Of a stretch of DNA of 64,000 bases, positions 43,341 through 54,121 are shown piece after piece (positions within the stretch are counted from its first letter, which is position 1; every line of letters begins with the position of its first letter). Location of the stretch: the NCBI RefSeq assembly GCF_024868665.1, contig NC_079890.1, forward strand, positions 8,146,923 to 8,210,922. The letters run 5' to 3'. The position numbers and the translations under genes were made by a program. A model generated the notes under the pieces. That model saw only the letters and a program-made list of their open reading frames with translations, was not told the DNA's origin and did no database searches. Source of the stretch: Triplophysa rosa. Taxonomy: Eukaryota; Chordata; Actinopteri; Cypriniformes; Nemacheilidae.

Positions 43341-43514
43341 GACCATCCCAAACAGGTGGCTGCCTTATCTGCCCTTCAGGACCCAGAGTGTTTTGCTTGC
43401 TTATTACGGTTTTATGATGGGATCTGCAAATGGGAAGAGGGAAGTCCTACACCAGTGCTTCATGTAGGCTGGGCTACATACTTGGTGCAGTCCCTCAGTC
43501 GCTTTGATGCACAG
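43341..43514 (+). CDS. men1: Menin, exon equivalent to human MEN1 exon 9
   Basis: This is a 174-bp exon (58 codons, phase 0 at both ends), followed by gtaaga. After a variable start ([11 protein letters not shown]) it encodes [40 protein letters not shown] and LSRFDAQ, almost identical to the human menin core ([18 protein letters not shown]...). The nine or so residues at the exon start correspond to the human low-complexity loop and are not conserved. The acceptor AG at 43339-43340 is supported by the frame and by the match of the following residues. Confidence 0.94.
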
Positions 43515-43585
43515 GTAAGACCTGTCAAACTTTATTGGAGTTTTATTGAAATGTTATGTATACTTATTAATTTGGTTCGTCTTAG

Positions 43586-44086
43586 ATTAGACAAAAAGTG
43601 TCAATCATCACCAAAGATATAGAACCCTTGGACGATGATGACCAGTCTAGTGAGGACCCACGTGAGGGACGTAGACGGGGCCCAAGACGAGAATCCAAGC
43701 TAGATGAACAAGCAGGACCATCGCCTCTAGGTGCAGCCTTGCCCCCTCAAAATCCTGTTACCAGAAAAGTGGGAGGAGAAGGAGGACGAAGGCGATCCTC
43801 TGCTGGAGGTCGAGGGAAAGAAGCGGACGGGAAAAATGAGCCGTCATCACCAAGTCCCACACCTTCACCTCACCAACCAACCACAGTTCTGGGAGGGCCG
43901 GTGGTGGTTTTCCATAGTGAGAAGATGAAGGGTATGAAGGAGCTGCTCTCTGCAGCCAAGATCAACTCTAGTGCCATTAAATTGCAGCTCACAGCCCAGT
44001 CCCAAGTCCAGATGAAAAGACAAAAACCCACACCTTCTGGAGATTACACATTGTCCTTCATGAAGCGCCCTCGCAAAACTCTTTAA
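43586..44086 (+). CDS. men1: Menin, last coding exon (human exon 10 equivalent)
   Basis: This exon of 166 codons plus stop follows cttag, after a 71-bp intron. It opens [11 protein letters not shown], matching human [23 protein letters not shown] corresponds to the first nuclear localisation signal. A poorly conserved, basic/proline-rich stretch of about 60 residues follows. The conserved tail then resumes: [37 protein letters not shown] and [14 protein letters not shown], holding the other nuclear localisation signals and the DNA-contacting basic residues. The stop is TAA at 44084-44086. There is no frameshift, so this is an intact menin C-terminus. Confidence 0.96.
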   Translation: MRQKVSIITKDIEPLDDDDQSSEDPREGRRRGPRRESKLDEQAGPSPLGAALPPQNPVTRKVGGEGGRRRSSAGGRGKEADGKNEPSSPSPTPSPHQPTTVLGGPVVVFHSEKMKGMKELLSAAKINSSAIKLQLTAQSQVQMKRQKPTPSGDYTLSFMKRPRKTL

Positions 44087-44594
44087 AATCCACATTGAGA
44101 GTTATTTTAACAGTTAGTATTTAGTTAGTCATTAGTATGACTGACCGAAGACTTGAGACAAATGTTTTGATGAAGCAATAAATGGTTGAATTTTCCATCT
44201 CACACCAGCAATTGTGTTTGTTTTATTATTTGATTATAATTTTATTGAATTGCCTTGAGTCTATATAGATTATTATTACAGTAAATTATTTTTGATAAAA
44301 TGTGAATTCTAACATGCCAAAGTTATCTCCGTATTAAAAAAAACATTTAATTTGGCAATATCACTTTTGTTTTGTTATTTCTTATCTAATGTATTTTAAA
44401 TGTCAGGGTTCTTAGTCTACATTGTTTTGGTTTTGTATTTTTCCGCATAACTGCCAGTTATCATAGACCTCAACGTTGCCGTTTCATAGAGAATATTCTT
44501 TTTGAGGGATGAACAGGTAATTCTGCTCAAAACATTTATTACTTAAAACTTTGATGTGTTGAAGTGTGTTTCAATAACTAAATGGATAAATAAA
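44087..44594 (+). other. men1: men1 3' untranslated region with two poly(A) signals
   Basis: AATAAA occurs at 44177-44182, 91 bp after the stop, and again at 44589-44594, each followed within 30-40 bp by T/GT-rich sequence. Either could end the transcript. The far end of the UTR is inferred. Confidence 0.7.
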
Positions 44595-44895
44595 ACTTGA
44601 AGTCTGTTTTGTTCTGTCATTCATTTACAGTCCATATTGTTATGAATGTTTGTGATGGGGTTCCAATGTGATTGCCTATTAAATATAGTTTGGGGCATGC
44701 ACAAATGCTGAAAGCATACGGTGTCTCATAATCTAGTTAGTGTACTATAACTATAAAAATGAAAGTGGGTATAACTTCTGGTGAAGCGTCCGAAGTAGTG
44801 TAGTATTGTACTAATTGCAGTGTTAAATAATTTAATCTGATGAAAGAAAATGTTACGGTGATTCATATCTTGAATTGTAATACTGTTGGTTTCAT
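44595..44895. other. Spacer downstream of men1
   Basis: No gene or repeat with defined ends is recognised. Confidence 0.4.
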
Positions 44896-47161
44896 ACGGA
44901 GCCCGTCTGTTCACCCCTCGGAGAAAAGAAAACGACCCGCAAATCCGTGGCCACAGTTTTGTAATTCGTTACCTCAGTTTAAAAATCCGTGCTCTCGGAT
45001 TAATAAACTGTACCCACGAGTTTCCAATCCGTGCTCTCGGTTTCGTAAACCGTCCCCTCAGTTTTTGAAATCTGTACCCACGAATTCATAATCTGTGCGC
45101 ACGGTTTTGCAAACTGTAGCCTACTCGCGGAATTGAAGCCTCTGTCTGTCAACAGAACAAGCTCCTTCCTGTAGGAACATTAACGAATGTTGTATACCGT
45201 TTTATTTTAGATTATATTATAAATTGTCCTAATGTGTTTACACACGAGCGCGTGGCGCATATAAAGCATGCATTCATTGCCGCGTTTCACTGGCATGAAG
45301 TTGGTTTGACATTAAACTTTCGTGAATTTAGGGACCATCTCTAAAGTAGGCTACACATTAAAATACATTTTTCCAACTTCAAAAGCATTTAAAGGGAATG
45401 ATTTATAGCCACAAAACTAACTGTACAGTGTTCATGTGTGTGTCAGCTATTATGCACAACTTTTAAATGATTGAGTATTAAAATAAACCATCAAATAATA
45501 TGCACATATTCCTATACGTATATTGAGCTTTAAATAATGGTATATTTGTGTATGAGACCATTATACACATAGGAATGTTTGCATGTGATTTGACGGTTTA
45601 TTTTAATACATATCAATAATCTAAAAGGTGTGCATTCTATCTCACACACACATGAACACGTTACAGTTAGTCAGAGAAGTCATTCCCTTTAAATGCTATT
45701 GAGCTTTAAAATCTGTATATTTATGTATGAGCCCATACAGCAGTGAAACACATAAGAATATTTGCATTTGATTTAACTGTTTATTATAATAAATGTAAAT
45801 AATCTAAAAGGTGTGCATTATATCTGACACACACATGAACACTGTACAGTTAGTCTTGTGGGTATAAGTCATTCCCTTTAAATGCCATTGAAGTTGGAAA
45901 AGGGTATTTTAATGTGTACTTTAGAGATGGTCCCTAAATTCACGAAGGTTTAATGTCATTCCAACTTTATGCCAGTGAAACGCGGCAATGAACGCATGCT
46001 TTATATGCGCCACGCGCTCGTGCGTAAACACATTAGGACAATTTATATATAAAACAGTATACAACATTCGTTAATGTTCCTGTAGGAAGGAGCTTGTTCT
46101 GTTGACAGACGAGGCTTCAATTCCGCGAGTAGGCTACAGTTTGCAAAACCCTGCGCACGGATTGCGAAAGCGTGGGCACAGATTATGAATTCGTGGGTAC
46201 AGATTTCAAAAATTGAGGGGACGGTTTACAAAACCGAGAGCACGGATTGTAAACTCGTGGGTACAGTTTATTAATCCGAGAGCACGGTTTTGTAAACTGA
46301 GGGAACGAATTACGAAACTGTGGCCACGGATTTGCGGGTCTTGTTTTTTTTTTCTCCGAGGGGTGACCAGACGGGCTCCGTACTTTACAGTTAGTCAGGG
46401 AAGTCATTCCCTTTAAATGCCATTGAGCTTTAAAATTTGTATATTTATGTATGAGCCCATACAGCACTGAAACACATAGGAATATTTGCATTTGATTTAA
46501 CGGTTTATTATAATAAATATAAATAATCTAAAAGGTGTGCATTATGTCTGACACACACATGAACACTGTACAGTTAGTCTTGTGGGTATAAGTCATTCCC
46601 TTTAAATGCCATTGAAGTTGGAAACATGTATTTGAATGTGTATGTAACTTTAGAGACGGTCCCTAAATTCACGAATATCGAAAGTTTAATGTCAAACCAA
46701 CTTTATGCCAGTGAAACGCGGCAATGAACGCATGATTTATATGCGCCACGCGCTCGTGTGTAAACACATTAAGACAATTTATAATATAATCTAAAATAAA
46801 ACAGTATACAATATTCGTTAATGTTCCTGTGCTTGTTCTGTTGACAGACGAGGCTTCAATTCCGCGAGTAGGCTACAGTTTGCAAAACTGTGCGAACGGA
46901 TTGTGAAAGCGTGGGCACAGATTATGAATTCGTGGGTACAGATTTCAAAAATTGAGGGGACGGTTTACGAAACCGAGAGCACGGATTGGAAACTCGTGGG
47001 TACAGTTTATTAATCCGAGAGTACGGTTTTGTAAACTGTGGGTACAGTTTATTAATCCGAGAGCACGGTTTTGTAAACTGAGGGAACGAATTACGAAACT
47101 GTGGCCACGGATTTGCGGGTCTTGTTTTTTTTTCTCCGAGGGGTGACCAGACGGGCTCCGT
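44896..47161. mobile_element. Large inverted-repeat element with 21-bp subrepeats
   Basis: The left terminus ACGGAGCCCGTCTG and right terminus CAGACGGGCTCCGT (46381) are inverted ends of a unit with arms of roughly 700 bp. Its right arm is then repeated once more in tandem (46382-47161, ending with the same terminus at 47161). Just inside each terminus lies an array of 21-bp units such as aatccgtgctctcggtttcgt. Because 21 is seven codons, open frames with heptad-like SRINKLYPRV phrases appear on the corresponding strands; these are not genes. No transposase is found. Confidence 0.8.
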
Positions 47162-47725
47162 AGTAGTTTCATGTGGTAATCTATTAAAAAAATCGAATCT
47201 GATGAGCAACACCTGGGCTGCCTTCAGCCCCGACAAAACGTTTTTAAACGGAAATGGTGGTGCGGTTGAACATCCTGTTGTGATGACGCAAGAGTTGAAC
47301 TATGGCAGCTGAGAAGGCCATTCTTTCCCAGCAAACATTGGTCCGACGGCAACGTCGTGTCCCTGGCCGAAAATAGTCGCGGTAGGACGGCATAAATCGA
47401 TAAAAATATGTGAGACAGAACATTTCCTAAAAATGCATTCAGATGCATGTGTACATGTCAACAGTTCTCTGGGGTTGCATGTATAATTGCTACTTTGACT
47501 TTTAGCTATGTGTAATTCTATAAATACCCTGTTGTTATTTGTTGAGAGGACATCCTCTAGTGAGGTCCTTTACACGTGCATTTTTTTAATTCTTATGAAA
47601 TATTCAAAAGCAATTGTGCTTTCACCTTGAATAATACTGCAATGATTAATTTGAGTGCCCCAATTAGTTTAAAAAATGTTGTGAATAGACATCCACTGAC
47701 GTCCTTTACACGTCACGCAACACCC
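47162..47725. other. Spacer; no gene recognised
   Basis: The short frames at 47224-47448 and 47576-47770 have no domain. tcctctagtgaggtcctttacacgt (47551-47575) is partly echoed at 47700, next to the LTR start. Confidence 0.35.
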
Positions 47726-48283
47726 TGTCATGGCTCTGCTTCCTTAGTCATGTTTTACTTGGTCCTGTAGCAGAGCCATGGCAAAGCTTTTGGTTATGTG
47801 TGGAGAGAAACATATTATTGTCCTTTTGACAATAATATACGTTCTCTCCAGTGTCTTGTCATTGGCCCCATTCCACTCGTTTCCTCGTTATCTTTCCCTG
47901 AGTGTTTAATTACCCACACCTGCCCCTTGTCGTTATCCTTTGTCTGTCTTCCCTATATAATACCCTCATGTGTCATTGTCCTGTGTCGGTCATTGCGTGT
48001 GTATGTACTACGTCGTGTATGTGAATCGTGCCAGTCGTTGTTCCTGTGTTCCTGTTTCTATAACCCAGTCCTGTCTTAGTAAGTGTTAGTTTAGTTTCTG
48101 TCAAAGTGTTGTCTAGTTTATTGTTTAGGTAGTCTTGGTCTTGTTGCTCGTTTTATTATTTTGTTATCTTTTCGTTCACCCCCTCGCGGGTGTTTTTGTT
48201 TCTTTGTATTTTTAATAAAGTCTTGTTTGTTAACCCCTTCACCGCCTGCCTGCATTTGGGTTCTCTTCTGCCAATCCGTGACA
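47726..48283 (+). repeat. LTR with two strong stem-loops
   Basis: It starts TGTCATGGCTCTGC and ends CCAATCCGTGACA (TG...CA, 558 bp). TATATAATACC at about 47955 could be its TATA box and aataaagtcttg (about 48214) its poly(A) signal. Near the 5' end, CATGGCTCTGCT / AGCAGAGCCATG form one stem. GGAGAGAAACATATTATTGTC / GACAATAATATACGTTCTCTCC form a second (47804-47850). A long frame starts three bases after it. No second LTR copy was found. The host site duplication is not evident. Confidence 0.7.
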
Positions 48284-48285
48284 GA

Positions 48286-49548
48286 ATGACCGACCTCTAT
48301 CGAACCCAGCAGGCGGCTCCCAAGGATGGCAAGGCGTCGTCCCCCCGATCCGGCCTGGCTCACTTGCTACTGGGGTTCCACCAGGGGAGTTATGGGGACC
48401 GGGAGTTCGCCAGAGCATTCTCGGCGGTGGCAGAGGCGACCGGGTTCAGTGATGCGGAGTTGAAGACAATCTTCAACTGCTGCCTCACCCGGCGCCTCAC
48501 ACCGTCGGAGAAGAGGCTGCTGGCTCCTCTCGGGTTTGTGGATATGGTCAGGTACGTGGCCAACCGGGATGATCCCGGGAGTGGAGTTCCATTTAGAACT
48601 TCCGCTCCACGGTCGAGCGTCCCGGGGGGTCTCGTCCTGGCTGCCGCTGCCCGGGGGGACTCAGTACCCTCTGGCTGGAGCTCCACGGTTCCCGGTTCGC
48701 CTGGTGGCGACGGTGGCGAGTGGGGGAGGAAGGACTCGGGGATGACGTCTGGGGGTTCCCCCAACGCTGAATTACCTCCGGTCCCCACGGGTCAGCCAAG
48801 GATGGCTGCAGACCCGGTGGTGCGGAAAAGGAGGAAGGAGCATTACGGGGGAACGTGCCGTCCAGTGCAGCCGGCCACCACTCCGGTGCAGCCGGCGTCC
48901 AGTCCGGTGCAACCAGAGATCCGGCCGGTGTCCAGTCCGGTGCAGCCGGCGTCCAATCCGGTGCAGCCGGTGTCCAGTCCGGTGTCCACGGTCCAGCCTG
49001 AGCCGGTGCCCAGTCCGTGTCAGATCCGGTGCAGCCGGCGTCCAGTCCGGTGCAGCCGGCGTCCAGTCCAGTGTCCAGTCCGGTGTCCAGTCTTGTGTCC
49101 AGCCGGCGTGTCCAGTCCTGTGTCCAGTCCTTTGTCCAGTCTGCTGTCCAGTCCGGTGTCCAGCCGGCGTCCAGTCCGGTGTCCAGCCGGCGTCCAGTCC
49201 GGTGATCCAGCCGGCGTCAAGCCGTCCAGCCGGCCTTCCAGCCGGCGTCAAGCCATGTCCAGCCGGCCTTCCAGCCGGCGTCAAGCCATGTCCAGCCGGC
49301 CTTCCAGCCGGCGTCAAGCCATGTCCAGCCGGCCTTCCAGCCGGCGTCAAGCCATGTCCAGCCGGCCTTCCAGCCGGCGTCAAGCCATGTCCAGCCGGCC
49401 TTCCAGCCGGCGTCAAGCCATGTCCAGCCGGCCTTCCAGCCGGCGTCAAGCCATGTCCAGCCGGCCTTCCAGCCGGCGTCAAGCCCTGTCCAGCGGCCCC
49501 TGGGAAACTGCCAGGGCCAAAGACTGTCCCCCCGAGGACTCCCCCTAA
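48286..49548 (+). CDS. Unrecognised gag-like ORF with tandem repeats
   Basis: This is a 420-codon plus-strand frame whose ATG follows the LTR by two bases, so it would be the first protein of an LTR element. Residues about 1-100 look like a folded domain (LAHLLLGFHQGSYGDREFAR, FSDAELKTIFNCCLTRRL, LLAPLGFVDMVRYVANRDD). I suspect a Gag-related domain but cannot name it. The middle is low-complexity with SSPVQPAS-type repeats. The C-terminal part is eight copies of the 11-residue unit RPSSRRQAMSS, encoded by a 33-bp minisatellite. No protease, RT or integrase follows, so the element is non-autonomous or truncated. GC content is clearly higher than its surroundings. Frames on other phases and the minus strand over the repeats are shadows. 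Confidence 0.55.
   Translation: MTDLYRTQQAAPKDGKASSPRSGLAHLLLGFHQGSYGDREFARAFSAVAEATGFSDAELKTIFNCCLTRRLTPSEKRLLAPLGFVDMVRYVANRDDPGSGVPFRTSAPRSSVPGGLVLAAAARGDSVPSGWSSTVPGSPGGDGGEWGRKDSGMTSGGSPNAELPPVPTGQPRMAADPVVRKRRKEHYGGTCRPVQPATTPVQPASSPVQPEIRPVSSPVQPASNPVQPVSSPVSTVQPEPVPSPCQIRCSRRPVRCSRRPVQCPVRCPVLCPAGVSSPVSSPLSSLLSSPVSSRRPVRCPAGVQSGDPAGVKPSSRPSSRRQAMSSRPSSRRQAMSSRPSSRRQAMSSRPSSRRQAMSSRPSSRRQAMSSRPSSRRQAMSSRPSSRRQAMSSRPSSRRQALSSGPWETARAKDCPPEDSP
49228..49491. repeat. 33-bp minisatellite, eight units
   Basis: The unit contains ccttccagccggcgtcaagc and repeats every 33 bp with almost no variation; the last unit has ccctgtcc for ccatgtcc. A looser array of ccggtgcagccggcgtccagt-like words precedes it at 48870-49220. 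The high identity implies recent expansion. Confidence 0.95.
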
Positions 49549-49796
49549 GTCCCCCAGGACTCCGGCCCTCGAGCGCAGCCGGGGACTGGGACTTTTCCCC
49601 ACCCCTATGGACTGCCCCCTATGGGCCCTTGTTTGGCCCTCCCCCCCTCCCATGTTTGTTGTTTTTGTTGGCTCACCCTAGTCCTGTTGTTGTTTTGTCT
49701 TGTCTGCCACTGATTTTGTTTTCCATGTTTTGTCTTGTCATGTCACTGTCTCAGTCTGCAGTCGTTTTCTGTATGCCTACATTACAATTGTATTAT
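49549..49796 (+). other. Tail after the gag-like ORF
   Basis: T/G-rich untranslated sequence (tgttttgtcttgtc words) up to the 3' tip of an L2 LINE. No polypurine tract or 3' LTR could be identified. Confidence 0.4.
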
Positions 49797-52555
49797 GTTT
49801 ACATTTACATTTAGTCATTTAGCAGACGCTTTTATCCAAAGTGACTTACAGATGAGGGAAACAATGGAAGCAATTGTAACAACATAAGGACAACAAAAAG
49901 CATAAGTGCAAAAAAGAAAATTGGTCTCATATAGCCTATCACAGTATACAGAGCTAAGGATCTTTTTTTGAAAGAGTAGAAAAGAGAGAGGTCAGAACTT
50001 ATCAGTCAGGTGTTGATGGAAGAGATGTGTTTTCAGACGGTTCTTAAAGATGGCTACAGAATCTGCTGATCTTGTAGCAGCGGGCAGATTATTCCATAAT
50101 TGTGGAACCGATCCCGAGAAGGTACGTGAGAGAGATTTTTTACCTTTTTGGGATGGCACCACAAGACGTCGTTCGTTTGCAGAGTGTAGGGATATGGCAG
50201 GTATATAAGTCTGCATTAGTGAGTGAAGGTAAGGGGCGCCAAATCAGTAGTGGTCTTGTAGGCCAGGAGCAGAGTCTTGAATTTGATTTGAGCGACTATA
50301 GGGAGCCAATGTAATTTAGTGAAGAGAGGAGTGACGTGTGCTCTCTTCGGTTCATTGAAGACCACTCTTGCCGCCGCATTCTGGATCATCTGTAGAGGTT
50401 TGGTTGTGCAAGCTGGAAGTCCAGCCAGTAGCGCATTGCAGTAGTCCAGTCTGGACAGAACAAGAGCCTGGACTAGGACTTGCGTAGCATGCTCTGATAG
50501 GAAAGATCTAATTTTCCTAATATTGTATAGGATGAATCTACAGGACCGGGTGGTGCTGGCAACATGATCAGTGAAGTTAAGCTGATCATCGATCACCACT
50601 CCCAGGTTTCTGGCCGTTCTGGAAGATGTAATGGTTTATGAGCCCAGTTGAATGGAGAAGTTGTGATGAATCTTTGTGTCAGCCGGGATTACAAGCAGTT
50701 CTGTTTTAGCAAGGTTCAGCTGCAGGTGATGGTCGTTCATCGTGTGAGATGTCGACTAGGCATACTGAAATGCGTGCAGAAACAGTCGGATCGTCAGGCT
50801 GAAATGACAGGTGGAGTTGTGTATCATCCGCATAGCAGTGATAGGAAAAGCCATGTTTCCGAATGACAGAGCCTAGGGATGTCATGTATATAGAAAATAG
50901 CAACGGACCAAGCACTGAGCCCTGAGGCACCCCTGTGTCGAAATGTTGGGACTGACCTCTCCTCTCAGGGTACTCTAAATGTCCTACCTGTGAGGTAAGA
51001 TTTGAACCATTGTATCACCACTCCAGAGACACCCATAGCCTTGAGGGTCGACAGGAGTATGTGGTGGTTAACAGCGTCAAAGGCAGCAGACAGATCCAGT
51101 AGGATAAGTACAGATGAATTAGAGGTGGCCCTTGCCAATCTCAGGGCTTCAATGACTGAGAGCAGCGCAGTCTCAGTGGAATGACCGCTCTTGAAACCAG
51201 ACTGGTTGCTGTCCAGGAGGTTGTTCTGGGTGAGAAAGGATGAGAGCTGGTTACATACCACCTGTTCAAGAGTTTTAGCAATGATGGGGAGGAGTGATAC
51301 CGGTCTGTAGTTCTCTAACAGTGCAGGATTAAGAGTGGGTTTCTTCAGTAGCGGGGTAATACGGGCCTCTTTGAAGACTGTGGGAAATGTACCAGTGGTG
51401 AGAGACGAGTTGATAATGTGGGTCAGAGCGTGAACAACCGATGGAGAGATGGCCTGGAGTAGATGAGTGGGGATGGGATCTAGCGGGCAGGTAGTTGGGT
51501 GGTTAGTAGACATGACCTTGGAGACATCATCTTGAAAGAAAGAGGGGAACGAGCATGTGTCGGGGGTTTGGGCGTGAACAAGAGGCGGCGGCACAGGTAA
51601 CTGACTGCTGATGGTGGTGGTTTTCTTTATGAAGAAAGACGCAAAATCATCAGCTGTTAAGTCGGATGGAGCTGAGGGGGCAGGCAGGCAAAGAAGAGCA
51701 GAGAAGGTTTTAAAGAGAGTATGAGTATGAGGCGAGTCTTTAATTTTAGCGTGGTAGTACTGGGGTTTTGCAGAGGAGACATCAGCAGAGAAAGAAAAGA
51801 GGATAGACTGATAGAGACAGAGGTCAGTAGGTTCTTTAGATTTGTGCCACTTTCTCTCAGCATACCTGGGCGTGGCGCGATGCTCACGGACAACATCAGA
51901 TAACCAGGGGGCAGAAGGGGATGGCCGAGGTGGCCTAGATGTTAGAGGGCATAGGTTGTCTAAGCAGGAGGTTAGTGTGGAGCAAAGAGTGTCGGTGGCA
52001 CTGTTAGTATCCAAGAGAGAGAGCTGTTCAGAGGGAGGGAGCGTGGCAGAGACCGTAGAGGATAAGCGGGAGGGAAAAAATGATCATAGGTTGCGCCAGA
52101 ATGTGACCAGTGGGGAAGCATGTGTAGTGTCTGGAGAAGTTAGGTCGAGATCAAGAGTGATGAGGAAGTGATCCGACGTGTGCAGCGGGGTGACCTGGGA
52201 CTGATGAGTGTAGCAGTGTCGTGTGTAGATAAAGATCAAGTTGATTACCAGACTTATGGGTTACTGAAGTGGGAAATCGCTTGAGGTCAAACAATGCAGT
52301 CAGGTTGTTGAAGTTGGCAGCCTGCGGTTTTTCAAGGTGGATGTTGAAGTCTCCAAGTACCACCAGAGGAGTACCATCCTCGGGGAAGGATGACAGAAGC
52401 GCATCCAACTCCTCCATGAAATTTCCAGTCATTGGGGATAAGTAGACCGGTTCCTCCACCCCTCCCTGATATGCGTGGGCTGTGGGAGAAAGTGTAGTTG
52501 TTTGAGAGAGATTATTAGCATTAGCATGGCGTGGCCTTCTACATGATACCGGTGA
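49797..52555 (-). mobile_element. L2-clade LINE, long copy, minus strand
   Basis: The 3' tip is the family tail (on the plus strand, acatttacatttagtcattt, then gcagacgcttttatccaaag). On the minus strand it runs through RT and the linker into the endonuclease domain at about 52460-52150. It ends near 52555 without the N-terminus. It is the most complete LINE in the window. The same tail type occurs at 34270-34325. Confidence 0.88.
50000..52490 (-). pseudogene. L2 ORF2: endonuclease and reverse transcriptase
   Basis: The minus strand carries an AP-type endonuclease part at 52459-52151 (VVLGDFNIHLEKP with the GDFN catalytic motif, then SGNQLDLYL). The linker and RT fingers follow at 52014-50965 (CPLDPIPTHLLQAISPSVV, NYRPVSLLPIIAKTLEQVV, LLDLSAAFDAVNH with the first Asp). 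The palm follows in another frame at 50930-50706 ([26 protein letters not shown]), then the thumb (50599-50216: NAAARVVFNEPKRAHVTP, LHWLPI) and the C-terminal end at 50216-49992. Several frame changes separate the blocks. All domains are recognisable, but no full protein can be read. Confidence 0.88.
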
Positions 52556-52649
52556 ATTACAAGTTGTGGTAACAGTATATGTTATGCATATACATATAAA
52601 TCAGATATAATGCTATAAATATTTCCTTTCACAATTTAAAGTGGATGAT

Positions 52650-52800
52650 TGCAAAAACTGTGCTGCTAAGATTTTGTAAAAAATCTCGTGAGACAGCGAT
52701 GATGCATTTCCGTTTCAGTACGGCCACGGTGGAGGAGGACTTGGGAATGGCGGTTTGATTTGTTTCGAAAAGTGACGAAGTATTACAAAATTACTGTTGG
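52650..52800 (+). other. Possible first exon of an unidentified gene
   Basis: Between repeats lies unique-looking sequence with a strong donor, TTGG|gtaagtac, at 52800/52801. The preceding 100 bases are richer in CpG than their surroundings (cagtacggccacggtgg, cgaaaagtgacgaag), and ctcgtgagac resembles the TCTCGCGAGA promoter motif. ATGs at 52699 and 52702 open only an 18-19-codon frame ending at 52756 (TGA), so the exon would be mostly 5' untranslated. This is weak evidence without transcripts. Confidence 0.25.
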
Positions 52801-53149
52801 GTAAGTACATTTTTTATTGTTTTATTAATGTGGTTGAGTTTTACTTGTTGGACACGAAGGAACTGAAAGAAATGATGCGCACATTGTCAACTGCCACGTA
52901 GTTTGAGTTTGGCTAAAGTTAGCTAGCAGGCTAAAAGGTAGTAGTGTTAAAGTTAGGCTTTACCCTAAAAGGTTGTTTCTACACTTGAATTGTGCTATGT
53001 TATGCTTCTTGCTGGGAAATTGATAGCAACATTATCAAGCCCCCAAACTGTTAACGTTGGCTGAGTTTTGTGTGACTGTCTAAAAACAGTTACATTTAAC
53101 ATTAAGTTGAGCAATTTCATGCAACTACAGGAACATTGTGTAAATGTAG
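52801..53149. other. No recognised feature
   Basis: AT-rich. If the exon above is real, this is the start of its first intron. Confidence 0.4.
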
Positions 53150-54032
53150 CTGCAAGCAGCAATACGGGGCCATGCCCACAAGGCGCCGCAAGAGCAGTGC
53201 AGAGCCTCACCAGCGCAATGTATCTAAAGTGAAAAAAGCACAAACTGCACATATGTGAAATACACTGGTTGATAATTCTAAATAAAGCATGGCCACACCC
53301 TGCCCACACTTCCCTCAGTGTTCCCACACCCATCCCACACTTCCCCCAGTGTACCCACACTATGCCCACACTTCCTCCAGTGTGCCCACACTATGCCCAC
53401 ATTTCCTCCAGTGTGCCCACACTTCCCCCAGTGTACCCACAGCATGCCCACACTTCCCCCAGTGTACCCACACCCAGCCCACACTTCCCTCAGTATGCCC
53501 ACATTCCCAGTGTACCCACAGCATGCCCACAGTCAGCCCACACTTCCCCCAGTGTACCCACACCCAGCCCATACTTCCCCCAGTGTGCCCACACTTTACC
53601 CACAGACATTTGAAAAGTGAATTTTAGAAATGGTGGTGGCGCTATAGAGTGAGTGCCGGAGACCCCACAGTGTACTTAGTCAGTCAGATGACCTTTGAGG
53701 ACCATCACTACGAGTGTGCCAAATTTCATCATTTTCAAGAAGGCAGAAACAGAAAATCGGTGATGAAAAAGGGACAGGTCAAGAAGAATGCGGCTCAGTC
53801 CAACGATCGTGTGAGCCAATTTTCACGACAATCGGTCACAATTTCTAGGACTAGTTTTGAAAAAACGCAATACTGTACTTTTCGAGATGGCCGCTACTGT
53901 AATGGGCAGAGTCTTAGTGTAACGCATGGAATGCAATGAGCGTGACGAGTGCATGACATGTGCAGAGTAGAATTTTTGTACTTCAATGGGTTCAACAGTT
54001 ACAGCCGTTTGAAAAGTGCATTTTTTGAACTG
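53150..54032. repeat. Dispersed fish repeat with internal minisatellite
   Basis: The stretch begins agctgcaagcagcaatacgg, a widespread fish repeat motif. The end part (53630-54032) contains gtggcgctatagagtgagtg, which is repeated at 58217-58250 beyond the hAT insertion; the word is present in both places, so part of it may be a duplication. The open frame at 53649-53939 has no domain. Confidence 0.5.
53285..53605. repeat. CCCACACTTCCCCCAGTG minisatellite
   Basis: Units of cccacacttcccccagtgta (20 bp), alternating with cccacactatg-like 11-bp inserts, recur about a dozen times. Frames are open on both strands across the array as an artefact of composition. Confidence 0.93.
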
Positions 54033-54121
54033 CTGGTGGCCAGGGGCGTAAATCTCATTTAACAGTAAGGGGGACAATAAACCTAAAATTTCTCAAGAGC
54101 AATTTTTGAAGGGGACACAAA

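Noticed and set aside
44896..47161. Heptad-repeat proteins (SRINKLYPRVSNPCSRF type)
   Set aside because: They are translations of 21-bp subterminal repeats in a non-coding inverted-repeat element.
53269..53627. Pro/His/Cys-rich and Trp/Gly-rich repeat proteins on both strands
   Set aside because: They are produced by the CCCACACTTCCCCCAGTG minisatellite.
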